Shown here one piece after another: positions 1 to 5,532 of a stretch of 5,532 nucleotides of DNA (positions are counted from its first letter, which is position 1; every line of letters begins with the position of its first letter). The position numbers and the translations under genes are program-made. This stretch comes from Alphaproteobacteria bacterium (GTDB taxonomy: Bacteria; Pseudomonadota; Alphaproteobacteria; 16-39-46), in contig CANMHY010000066.1 in the NCBI GenBank assembly GCA_947497675.1, positions 1-5,532 of the forward strand. Reading direction: 5' to 3'. The notes below the pieces were generated by a model that saw nothing but the letters and a program-made list of their open reading frames with translations, did no database searches and had not been told where the DNA came from.

Positions 1-340
1 GTCACGTTGCACAAAAGAATTCGAAATTGGTAATTTTAAAAAATCTACTGCAAATGACGTGGTGTGGATAGCAGAAGAAAAGGGCGTTATTATTGGCTTT
101 GTTTCGATTTATTTTCCCCATAATTTTGTTCATAATTTATTTGTTCATCCTCTTTTTCAAAGAAAAAATATTGGTACTCAACTTTTAAAAACTGCAGAAA
201 ATAATCTTAAGCGTCCTCTGACCCTTAAAGTTGCACTGGATAATCTAGATGTGTGCAGTTTTTACGAAAAACAGGGATGGTATAAAATATCTATTCATGA
301 AGAAGCAAAAGATCCATATGTATTATATAAAAAAAATTGA
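1..340 (+). CDS. GNAT family N-acetyltransferase, 5'-truncated by the window edge
   Basis: This is the C-terminal part of a GCN5-related N-acetyltransferase, a cytoplasmic enzyme fold that moves an acetyl group from acetyl-CoA to an amine; the acceptor cannot be told from sequence. The frame is open from base 2 to the TGA at 338-340. The GTG at 59 is only an internal codon, because in-frame sequence upstream (…EIGNFKKSTAND) continues the protein, so the true start lies left of the window. Visible family marks are the beta-4 strand VIIGFVSIYF, then NLFVHPLFQRKNIGTQLL, whose QRKNIGT matches the acetyl-CoA pyrophosphate-binding loop (Q/R-x-x-G-x-G/A, second G replaced by T). NLDVCSFYEKQGW is the usual motif B region with the late F-Y-E-x-x-G-[FW] signature. 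GC is low, about 32% by hand count over 61-300, clearly below ada downstream. The family is secure; the substrate is unknown. Confidence 0.88.
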   Translation, partial: SRCTKEFEIGNFKKSTANDVVWIAEEKGVIIGFVSIYFPHNFVHNLFVHPLFQRKNIGTQLLKTAENNLKRPLTLKVALDNLDVCSFYEKQGWYKISIHEEAKDPYVLYKKN

Positions 341-341
341 T

Positions 342-380
342 TGTTGATGTATGAACTTTAGCGGAGAGATCTCATCAACA
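342..380. repeat. 8-bp inverted repeat between the GNAT gene and ada
   Basis: TGTTGATG (342-349) and its exact reverse complement CATCAACA (373-380) are separated by 23 bases. The first arm begins one base after the GNAT stop codon. The downstream side is followed by TT and a run of nine A, not a T run, so it does not look like an intrinsic terminator on the plus strand. On the minus strand the T run would come before the stem, which also fails. It could be an RNA hairpin at the 3' end of the GNAT transcript, a regulator site for ada, or chance. The repeat itself is certain; any role is inference. Confidence 0.5.
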
Positions 381-469
381 TTAAAAAAAAATCAATGCCT
401 GAATTTCGGTCGCGTATATATTTAGATCCCGTATACTAAAGAAACTATTTTAGTGAAATTGCTTTTATG

Positions 470-476
470 AGAGAGG
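470..476 (+). promoter_or_regulatory. Shine-Dalgarno-like site before ada
   Basis: AGAGAGG lies only three bases before the TTG at 480 and fifteen before the in-frame ATG at 492. Neither spacing is ideal. An in-frame TGA at 468-470 rules out any earlier start, so one of these two codons must be used. TTG480 is favoured because 15 bases is too far for normal initiation and because the longer protein keeps E. coli-like spacing before the first zinc cysteine. Confidence 0.45.
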
Positions 477-479
477 TTA

Positions 480-1541
480 TTGACACAAAAAATGTTGGAC
501 GAAAAAACAAAACAAGAATTTTACCAGGCACTGTTGGATAAAAACACAGACTATGAGGGGGTATTTTATGCAGGCATTACCACAACAGGTATTTTTTGTC
601 GTCCGACATGCTCAGCCCGTAAGCCAAAATTTGAAAACTGTGAGTTTTATCAAACGGTTCAAGAGGCGCTACTTGCTTCTTTTAGACCTTGTTTAAGATG
701 CCGTCCTCTCTCTCATCCTGGGTCTGTATCTGATCTTGTGCGAACTCTGGTGGAAGCTGTGGAAGAAAACCCTGAAAAGAGATGGAAAGATCAAGATTTT
801 GGAAGGTTGTCAGTGGATGGTTCAACGGCCCGTCGTCAGTTTAAAAAACGCTTTGGTATGACCTTTGTCGCCTATGCCAGGGCGCGTCGTATGGGACTTG
901 CCATGAAGCAAATTCGAGGAGGAGAGACTGTGATTGAAGCGCAACTAAATGCAGGATATGAGTCAAGCAGTGGATTCAGAGATGCTTTTTCTAAAATTAT
1001 GGGAGCGGCTCCTACGAATTTTGATCAGCAGAGTCCACTCCTTAAAGCTGCTTGGCTGGATTCACCCTTGGGGCCAATTCTGGCGATCTCTGATGAGAAA
1101 GCTTTGTATCTTTTAGAATTTGTCGAGCGGCGCGGACTTGAGCGCGAAATCGAAAGGCTTCGGCTTCGAACAAAGTCTGCAATCATTCCGGGACGAACCG
1201 ACATTATTGCGTCTATTGAGACAGAACTCAAATCTTACTTTGAGGGGACCTTAAAACTGTTTAAAACGCCTCTTCATCTTATGGGTAGTCCTTTTCAGAA
1301 GGGAGTTTGGGAAACACTTCTCACCATTCCCTATGGAGAAACCCGAAGTTATGCTGATCAATCCAAGCTCATGGGAAAACCGTCAGCGACTCGAGCTGTG
1401 GCGAATGCCAATGGGGCCAATCAGATTGCCATAGTGATTCCCTGCCATCGGATTATCAACAGCAACGGAGACCTTGGCGGCTATGGAGGAGGGATCTCGC
1501 GTAAAAAATGGCTTATTGACCATGAAGAGAAATACAAATAA
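480..1541 (+). CDS. ada: Ada: alkylation-response regulator and O6-methylguanine-DNA methyltransferase
   Basis: This is a full-length Ada protein (353 residues from TTG480; E. coli Ada has 354). It repairs O6-methylguanine and methylphosphotriesters by suicidal methyl transfer to its own cysteines; in E. coli the methylated form then activates ada, alkB and alkA. Domains in order: N-terminal zinc domain (about 10-80) with Cys40, Cys44, Cys71 and Cys74, the same spacing as E. coli 38/42/69/72, with Cys40 as the expected phosphotriester acceptor; an AraC-type helix-turn-helix region (about 90-185, including STARRQFKKRFGMTF and the second helix around NAGYESSSGFRDAF); an RNase H-like spacer (about 190-265); and the catalytic methyltransferase domain with GSPFQKGVW, Arg305 as the likely arginine finger and IPCHRI carrying acceptor Cys322. 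All key residues are present, so it should be active. It converges with the kinase gene across a 50-base gap. I found no sequence matching the E. coli Ada box upstream, so autoregulation is unproven. ATG492 would remove only four residues. Confidence 0.96.
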   Translation: MTQKMLDEKTKQEFYQALLDKNTDYEGVFYAGITTTGIFCRPTCSARKPKFENCEFYQTVQEALLASFRPCLRCRPLSHPGSVSDLVRTLVEAVEENPEKRWKDQDFGRLSVDGSTARRQFKKRFGMTFVAYARARRMGLAMKQIRGGETVIEAQLNAGYESSSGFRDAFSKIMGAAPTNFDQQSPLLKAAWLDSPLGPILAISDEKALYLLEFVERRGLEREIERLRLRTKSAIIPGRTDIIASIETELKSYFEGTLKLFKTPLHLMGSPFQKGVWETLLTIPYGETRSYADQSKLMGKPSATRAVANANGANQIAIVIPCHRIINSNGDLGGYGGGISRKKWLIDHEEKYK

Positions 1542-1591
1542 GGGAGAGGGTGCAGGATATAAGAATACGGTTGAAAAAATTCAGGAATTCT

Positions 1592-2824
1592 TTACTCAAA
1601 GGCTCGGTAAACTGCAAGAGGTTCAGTGTCTTTCCAGAGATGTTCTAATTCTTTCAAAACAGCCTGAGCCATTGCTCTGAGAGATGGAAAAAGATCATAT
1701 TTTTCTGAAACAAGGACAAAGGCTTGTAGACGATAGCGTGTACGGGGCCTTTGTTGATTATCCTTAGGCTTCCAATTGGGGTGCAAATTTGCGTATTTTG
1801 GATCTGAAAGATCATTATCTTTCTCTAAAATATTCTCTAAATTTGAAATTCTTCCGAGCATCCAATAGGCGCATGCTGCCGCATAAGATTCATAATAAAG
1901 AGCATCACAAGAGGCGTCGGGTAAGTGCTTCATAAGTTCTTTTCTGTAAAGGGGGTCAAAGATGTCAATAATCTCTTCTGGAAAAACTTTTGCACACCAG
2001 CATGTGGGCATACACATGCGAAGATAAACAGCATCCAAGAGAGCGTTTCCAACAAAACCCCACTCAAAGTCAATAATACGCATGTCATTGTGTGTTGAGT
2101 CATCAAATACATTATCAGGACAGATATCGCCGTGGATTAAAGTGGTAAAGGGACCAGGATCCTTTACAATGCTAAAAACAGACGTGATTTCATTTTCGAA
2201 ACATGCGGTGAGCGGAATCTTAAATTTTTCAAGAATTTTTAGGGTTTTAGAGCATGTTTCTTCAGCGCTTTCTAGCCAGGGAAGGGGAGTTGGTGTGAGG
2301 CTTTGAAGTTTTGTTGTATAGTTTTTAACATGTTTTGATCCAAGCCCATGCAATTTGGCAATGACCTGCATATAGCGCGTGAGAGAAGAAAGAGCCTCTG
2401 TTTTAGAGTGACTTGTTAAAGCATCGACGAGGCTGGTGTGAACCTCTCCCAGATCTTCCATCAAAATGAAGCGGAATTTCAGGCTTCCTCCATAAAATTT
2501 GGGTGTTAGAGGTATTTTTGTGTTGAGTTCGTTTGAAAACTCAAGGCCTGCCCAGTCTCTTGCAAATCGATCAAAAATTTCTTGATAGTTCTCTGAGGTT
2601 TCCCTTAAAGATTGCTTAAGAATAACGCTTTCAGGGCATCCTTGGGAACAATTTTGGAGTTTGACTCTTAAAATAAGATTGCGCCGTGTTGGGTCACTTA
2701 AGGCAACAGCAGACTCAATCTGAATAGGGGGGTCAAACCGACGTGAGAGGACTTCAGCTGCTTCTTCAAGAAGAGCAGGATCAATCGAGGGGGAAGGATT
2801 AAGGTTTTTTGTTTTTATGGGAAT
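1592..2824 (-). CDS. APH-fold phosphotransferase (aminoglycoside phosphotransferase/choline kinase-like), non-canonical start
   Basis: This is a small-molecule kinase of the aminoglycoside phosphotransferase superfamily. The C-lobe carries the catalytic loop LIHGDICPDNVF and the metal-binding MRIIDFEWG; with ATT2824 as residue 1 these place the catalytic base at Asp233, Asn238 in the same loop and the metal-binding Asp at 252. The N-lobe is also encoded: RRNLILRVKL and SVILKQSL supply strands around the ATP lysine (Lys70), and FRFILMEDLG is the hinge. The first TTG in frame (2464) and the ATG after it (2461) lie inside this hinge, so a start there would delete the ATP-binding lobe. The frame stays open upstream to a TAG at 2848-2846, but contains no ATG, GTG or TTG. 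I mark ATT at 2824, ten bases after GAGGA (2839-2835), as the least bad start (410 residues). A lost base near 2819-2823 is the alternative. The gene follows hipA on the same strand with no clear terminator between. The substrate is unknown; antibiotic resistance should not be assumed. Confidence 0.8.
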   Translation of the reverse strand: MPIKTKNLNPSPSIDPALLEEAAEVLSRRFDPPIQIESAVALSDPTRRNLILRVKLQNCSQGCPESVILKQSLRETSENYQEIFDRFARDWAGLEFSNELNTKIPLTPKFYGGSLKFRFILMEDLGEVHTSLVDALTSHSKTEALSSLTRYMQVIAKLHGLGSKHVKNYTTKLQSLTPTPLPWLESAEETCSKTLKILEKFKIPLTACFENEITSVFSIVKDPGPFTTLIHGDICPDNVFDDSTHNDMRIIDFEWGFVGNALLDAVYLRMCMPTCWCAKVFPEEIIDIFDPLYRKELMKHLPDASCDALYYESYAAACAYWMLGRISNLENILEKDNDLSDPKYANLHPNWKPKDNQQRPRTRYRLQAFVLVSEKYDLFPSLRAMAQAVLKELEHLWKDTEPLAVYRAFE

Positions 2825-2920
2825 ATACTTGTGGTCCTCATGTTTCTATCTTGATATAGCCTATTTTGATTGAAGCAGAAAGAGCATTTCAGTGAAGAAT
2901 GAGAAAGAGAGAAAGTCTGA

Positions 2921-4159
2921 TTAAACAAAAAAAGTTTTAGAAACATGTTCGAGGGATAATTGAATTCTTTGAGAAGTTGATTTACTCACCCCACACTCTT
3001 TTGCAAAGAAGGGCCATTTTGAGACGGTTTCCTGGACTTCACTTATGATTTCCTGGGCTCTTTGTTTTTTAAGGCCTCCTCCCTCTGCGAGTTTTAAAAG
3101 ATGAGAAAGCGTCGGATTTTTACCCTCTCCCAGAATCATTGTACAGTGTTCGCCCGAAGGGCCCCTTGAAAACGTTAAATCATAAGCAGGTGATACACGC
3201 CATTTTCCTGTTTCATCCATCAAGAAAGAAAAATTCTTAGCATGATCATCACGATTGTGAGTGAGAATGTTGAAAACAGAATTTTTAAATTGCTTTTCGC
3301 AGTCTTGTACATTTTTGGTCAATAAGAGTGTTGCTTTCATGATTGTATTATAATCAAGACTTGGAATTCTATGATCACTATGGAGAAGTCCGCTTATGGT
3401 ATGCATATGGAGACGCTTGTCCCCAATGCGATCAAATCTCTTGACACCAAAATATCCAACATTTTTTTTAGATGGAAATAACCGTGCCTCTGGAACATCG
3501 AGATGAGCGGCCTTTGCCATGAGATGGTATGCATATTCGATCATTCCGCTCTCCTTGGGATCAAGAGAGGATCGAAATTTAATGATCCAATCAGAGTTTT
3601 CGGTCGTCATCGTGTTTGGATTTTCAGAATCTTTTGAAAGATTTACAATGATTTTAGGACGTGCACCGGCTGAAGAGCTATTCAAATCAAGGAGATCATC
3701 CACAAATTGGTCATCTTCATTATCTTGGAATTGGAGAATTTCGTTTTCTATTTCATCTAAATCTTGAAGATAGATTGGGTGCGTGGCTTCTGTTTCTGGA
3801 TGATATGTTAAAGCGCCCATGCCACTCTTTCCGACGTAACGTAGTCTGTCGAGGGGCGAGAGATCACCTGGCATAATTCCATGTTTTAGGAGTTTTCGAT
3901 CAAGAAGAAGTCTTCCCCAGCCATCTGGCAGGCTGTCATTAAAAACACCAAAAAGGCCTTCAAATAAAAGGTCTTTACACGGGATAAGACCAGGCTTTAA
4001 GGGGAGCTTAAAGGGGGAGAGCTCGAGTCCTTTTTCGAGGAACTCTGGATGATATTCAAAGAATATTTTCCGCTCCATGAGCGCTAATCTTCCGACTGGC
4101 AGGTTTTCTGCAGGTGTAAAATAACGGACATGAATCACAGAAATATTTTTAAAATTCAA
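2921..4159 (-). CDS. hipA: HipA family serine/threonine kinase toxin
   Basis: HipA toxins are cytoplasmic protein kinases. E. coli HipA phosphorylates glutamyl-tRNA synthetase, halting translation and promoting persistence, and HipB neutralises it. The 412-residue protein has the expected layout: an N-terminal subdomain with SLPDGWGR (76-83) and a YVGKSGMGAL segment (108-117), a glycine-rich loop SSSAGARPK (161-169) whose Ser162 aligns with the E. coli autophosphorylated Ser150, the ATP lysine in WIIKF (Lys194), the catalytic loop HNRDDHAKNF (Asp304, Asn309) and the metal-binding SPAYDLTFS (Asp327). All catalytic residues are present. The start is TTG4159: it overlaps the hipB stop as TTGA and has AGAGAGG six bases upstream. 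An acidic stretch (about 133-158, many D and E) lies before the glycine-rich loop. The target of this homologue is not known and may differ from GltX. The next gene on the strand is an APH-fold kinase. Confidence 0.95.
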   Translation of the reverse strand: MNFKNISVIHVRYFTPAENLPVGRLALMERKIFFEYHPEFLEKGLELSPFKLPLKPGLIPCKDLLFEGLFGVFNDSLPDGWGRLLLDRKLLKHGIMPGDLSPLDRLRYVGKSGMGALTYHPETEATHPIYLQDLDEIENEILQFQDNEDDQFVDDLLDLNSSSAGARPKIIVNLSKDSENPNTMTTENSDWIIKFRSSLDPKESGMIEYAYHLMAKAAHLDVPEARLFPSKKNVGYFGVKRFDRIGDKRLHMHTISGLLHSDHRIPSLDYNTIMKATLLLTKNVQDCEKQFKNSVFNILTHNRDDHAKNFSFLMDETGKWRVSPAYDLTFSRGPSGEHCTMILGEGKNPTLSHLLKLAEGGGLKKQRAQEIISEVQETVSKWPFFAKECGVSKSTSQRIQLSLEHVSKTFFV

Positions 4160-4470
4160 TGACGGCCTCTCTTTCGAGTTTGATCTTTCAAAAGGGCATC
4201 AATAGACAAAAATTGTTCAGGAGGAAGAGGCTTAAAAAGATCTTTGAACGCTTCTAACGCGTCAAGAACAAGGGCAATTTTAAGGAGCGACTCTAATGAG
4301 ATTTTACCTGTGCGTTCAAATTTCTTTAAAACACCAAAACTAACGCCTGATCGTTCTGAAAGGCTTTTTTGACTAAGATTTAAGGAGAGCCTTTTGGCTT
4401 GAGAAAGCTTCGCAACATGGAGAGATATTTCATGGGGTGACATAAGACTTAAAGACATCATCGTATCCAT
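4156..4470 (-). CDS. hipB: HipB-like XRE-family helix-turn-helix antitoxin
   Basis: This small DNA-binding protein (104 residues) is the likely antitoxin of the HipA encoded directly downstream. The lambda-repressor-type helix-turn-helix spans about 19-79: LSQAKRLSLNLSQKSLSERS forms the first helices and SGVSFGVLKKFERTGKIS holds the recognition helix and the turn after it, followed by a hydrophobic helix (LESLLKIALVLDAL). The C-terminal tail is basic (DQTRKRGRH), as in many XRE regulators paired with HipA. HipB proteins usually bind HipA as a dimer and repress their own promoter. The start at ATG4470 has no clear Shine-Dalgarno site; internal ATGs at 4461, 4458 and 4443 could also serve, and all lie before the helix-turn-helix. 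The stop overlaps the hipA start by four bases, so translation is probably coupled. The pairing with hipA is secure from context. Confidence 0.9.
   Translation of the reverse strand: MDTMMSLSLMSPHEISLHVAKLSQAKRLSLNLSQKSLSERSGVSFGVLKKFERTGKISLESLLKIALVLDALEAFKDLFKPLPPEQFLSIDALLKDQTRKRGRH
4166..4172 (-). promoter_or_regulatory. Ribosome binding site for hipA inside hipB
   Basis: On the minus strand AGAGAGG lies six bases before the TTG at 4159-4157. It decides the hipA start: no ATG or GTG nearby has comparable support, and the four-base TTGA overlap with the hipB stop is a typical arrangement for coupled translation of an antitoxin and its toxin. Confidence 0.7.
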
Positions 4471-4492
4471 TATGGTAATTTTATCTACATAA

Positions 4493-4522
4493 AGAATACT
4501 ATAATATCCGTTAAAAAGTCAA
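4493..4522 (-). promoter_or_regulatory. Candidate hipBA promoter
   Basis: On the minus strand TTGACT (4522-4517, five of six matches to the sigma-70 -35 box) is followed after 18 bases by TATTCT (4498-4493, four of six to the -10 box). A transcript would start near 4486, about 16 bases before the hipB ATG. The region is very AT-rich, so chance matches are easy, but the position is right for a hipBA promoter. Confidence 0.4.
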
Positions 4523-4549
4523 ATATATTTATAAAATAAGAAGTGTTTC

Positions 4550-4580
4550 AAAAAAATCGGCCTTGTTCATCGTTTCGGCC
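4550..4580 (-). terminator. Weak intrinsic terminator candidate downstream of the transposase-like gene
   Basis: Eleven bases after the stop of the transposase-like gene, the minus strand has GGCC (4580-4577), a 14-base loop, GGCC again (4562-4559), then GA and seven T (4556-4550). The stem is short and relies on the self-complementary GGCC, so stability is modest. The T run and the position between two genes on the same strand favour a terminator that insulates hipBA. Confidence 0.35.
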
Positions 4581-4590
4581 ACCAGTAGGG

Positions 4591-5151
4591 TCAAGCCGCT
4601 AATTTATGAGGCTTTACAGCGGGTCTTGGTGGGTATGGAAATTGTTCCAACAAGACTCCAAAAAGCTCTTTTGGTTTTTGCTCAAAAAATCTCTCTGCAG
4701 CCGTTGTCCCGTTTGGCCTTTTGATAAAATAATTATGCAATACCGTTAAAACGGTTAATTTTCTCGTGCTTAATTTATGAAGACCATGATGTCGAAGGGA
4801 AAGATACCCATTGCGTCCCTCAACACAGGAGCTTGATCTTTGGAAGAGATCAGCGCAATTTTTTGAAACTTTCTCTATCTTAAGTCGTTCTTCTTTCTCG
4901 AGTTGACGCCAGAGTTCTGTTGCATTTAAACGTTCAAAGAGACTGTTTGACTGGGCCAATATTAATTTTTTCTCCTCTGCATTTCGAGCCTTTTTAGCCG
5001 TAATGCCCAAATAAATTGCAGGGATGAGAACCTCTATAATCAAGAGCTCTAACTCTTTCGTTAAACCAAGATCAGCAATGTATGTTTTGACCGTTGCCAA
5101 AAAAAGCCCATGTTGCAACCATCCCTTTAAAAACCCGATGAGCTTTTTCAA
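4591..5151 (-). pseudogene. Transposase-like protein (DUF6399-type), C-terminal part in a shifted frame
   Basis: This frame carries the C-terminal half of a protein family I recall as DUF6399 and often see labelled transposase-like; this is recognition from memory. The key block is FQRSSSCVEGRNGYLSLRHH (103-122 counted from TTG5151), followed by LSTRKLTVLTVLHNYFIKRP, a tail TTAAERFFEQKP, and the proline-rich FPYPPRPAVKP. The start at TTG5151 is probably not real: the preceding family sequence lies in the next frame over, and the first 15 or so residues here are an out-of-frame reading of it. Real coding in this frame most likely begins at the T7 run (plus-strand A at 5099-5105). I see no separate Shine-Dalgarno site that would support independent translation. 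I cannot identify a DDE triad with confidence. The mechanism of the element and its termini are unknown. Confidence 0.6.
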
Positions 5152-5532
5152 GACGATTAAAGCTATTTTCCGATAGTTTTGCCGTCACTGCGACACCTTT
5201 AATAAGGGAGAACTGTTCCTCCAGTTTAAGGCTGACTTGCTCTGGTGTTTGTGCCTCCCCGGTCTTTAAATTAAACGGGTGATAGATCTCTCCCAGGGCA
5301 CGTTTTGCTTCTTGAGTATCTGTTAAATGCTTTGTTGCTTCTTCTAAATTAAGTTTTGTTCTCTCCTCATTTATTTTGGCCTCAAAGAGCTTTTTATCTA
5401 AATCATGCCTCTTTTTTTTGTTAGAAACGGAGCCGTTCTCTTTCTTCTTGATAAATTTTTGAGTACTTTCAGAAGCTTCTTGGTATTCAGACGTTGCCTT
5501 TCTTACCTTTGCATTTAGAGGTCCTGATGTTG
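5072..5532 (-). pseudogene. Transposase-like protein (DUF6399-type), upstream part, cut by the window edge and frameshifted
   Basis: This frame is open from the right edge (first full codon at 5530) to a TGA at 5074-5072. It begins with a long charged, lysine- and glutamate-rich stretch likely to form a coiled coil (QKFIKKKENGS, then KKLFEAKINEERTKLNLEEA). It continues with LGEIYHPFNLKTGEAQTPEQ and KAHRVFKGMVATWAF, which match my memory of the middle of DUF6399-type proteins. The match ends at the T7 run, after which this frame gives a short nonsense tail (FGNGQNIHC). The family sequence resumes in the frame of the 4591-5151 fragment. Removing one T would join them as WAFLATVKTYIADLGL. The N-terminus lies beyond the window, so length and start cannot be judged. 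Confidence 0.6.

Noticed and set aside
59..340. GNAT gene starting at GTG59 as a complete 93-residue protein.
   Set aside because: The frame is open to the window edge with family-like sequence upstream, and 93 residues is short for this family, so the gene is truncated by the window.
417..437. Candidate -10 boxes for ada: TATATT (417-422) and TATACT (432-437).
   Set aside because: Neither has a recognisable -35 box at 16-18 bases; in such AT-rich DNA -10 matches alone are not evidence.
454..466. Possible Ada box on the minus strand (AAAAGCAATTTC) just before ada.
   Set aside because: It resembles the alkA-type AAAGCAA box only loosely, lacks the AAT element at the proper distance, and lies nearly on the start codon.
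1574..1593. Possible bidirectional terminator between ada and the kinase gene (AATT-CAGG-AATT with flanking A and T runs).
   Set aside because: The stem is only A-T pairs with a four-base loop and overlaps the kinase stop codon; too weak to call, although the convergent layout would need some terminator here.
1592..2464. Kinase gene starting at TTG2464 or ATG2461 (290 or 289 residues).
   Set aside because: The open frame continues upstream and encodes the ATP-binding N-lobe, so this start would give an incomplete kinase.
2880..2920. Terminator after hipA.
   Set aside because: Only 4-bp complementary stretches (for example CATT/AATG) occur and no T run follows them.

Overview
The window is moderately AT-rich bacterial DNA and reads as accessory sequence. 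It holds the end of an acetyltransferase gene, an Ada-type DNA-alkylation repair gene, a convergent cluster of hipB, hipA and a phosphotransferase, and at the right edge a broken transposase-like gene. TTG starts look likely for ada (TTG480) and well supported for hipA (TTG4159). The Ada protein is colinear with the enterobacterial one, which suggests a Gram-negative bacterium. I cannot place it further from sequence alone; a host-associated or protist-associated proteobacterium would fit but is a guess.

Left part (1-1541, plus strand). A GNAT N-acetyltransferase enters from the left edge and stops at 340. A 139-base gap follows, containing an 8-bp inverted repeat. Next comes a complete ada gene (480-1541) with all four zinc cysteines and the IPCHR methyl-acceptor site intact. 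By hand count, GC is about 32% over 61-300 (GNAT) and about 52% in two sampled lines inside ada, so the two genes probably have different histories.

Middle part (1592-4470, minus strand, convergent with ada). Transcription order is hipB (4470-4156), hipA (4159-2921), then an aminoglycoside-phosphotransferase-fold kinase. hipB and hipA overlap by the four bases TTGA, and hipA starts at TTG with a good Shine-Dalgarno site. The third gene starts about 95 bases after hipA and no convincing terminator lies between, so hipB, hipA and the kinase may form one transcript. The kinase reading frame stays open well upstream of its first TTG/ATG codons (2464 and 2461), and that extra stretch encodes the ATP-binding N-lobe. 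The gene must therefore begin near 2824-2845, yet no ATG, GTG or TTG lies there in frame. Either a rare ATT start is used or one base has been lost near the start.

Right part (4550-5532, minus strand). A transposase-like protein of the kind I recall as DUF6399 is split between two frames at a run of seven T on the coding strand. It enters from the right edge. It suggests that the hipBA cluster sits beside a decayed or frameshift-dependent mobile element.

I see no tRNA, rRNA, CRISPR array or riboswitch. The most interesting points are the start of the kinase gene next to hipBA, the possible pairing of two kinase-fold proteins in one operon, and the T7 frameshift in the transposase-like gene.
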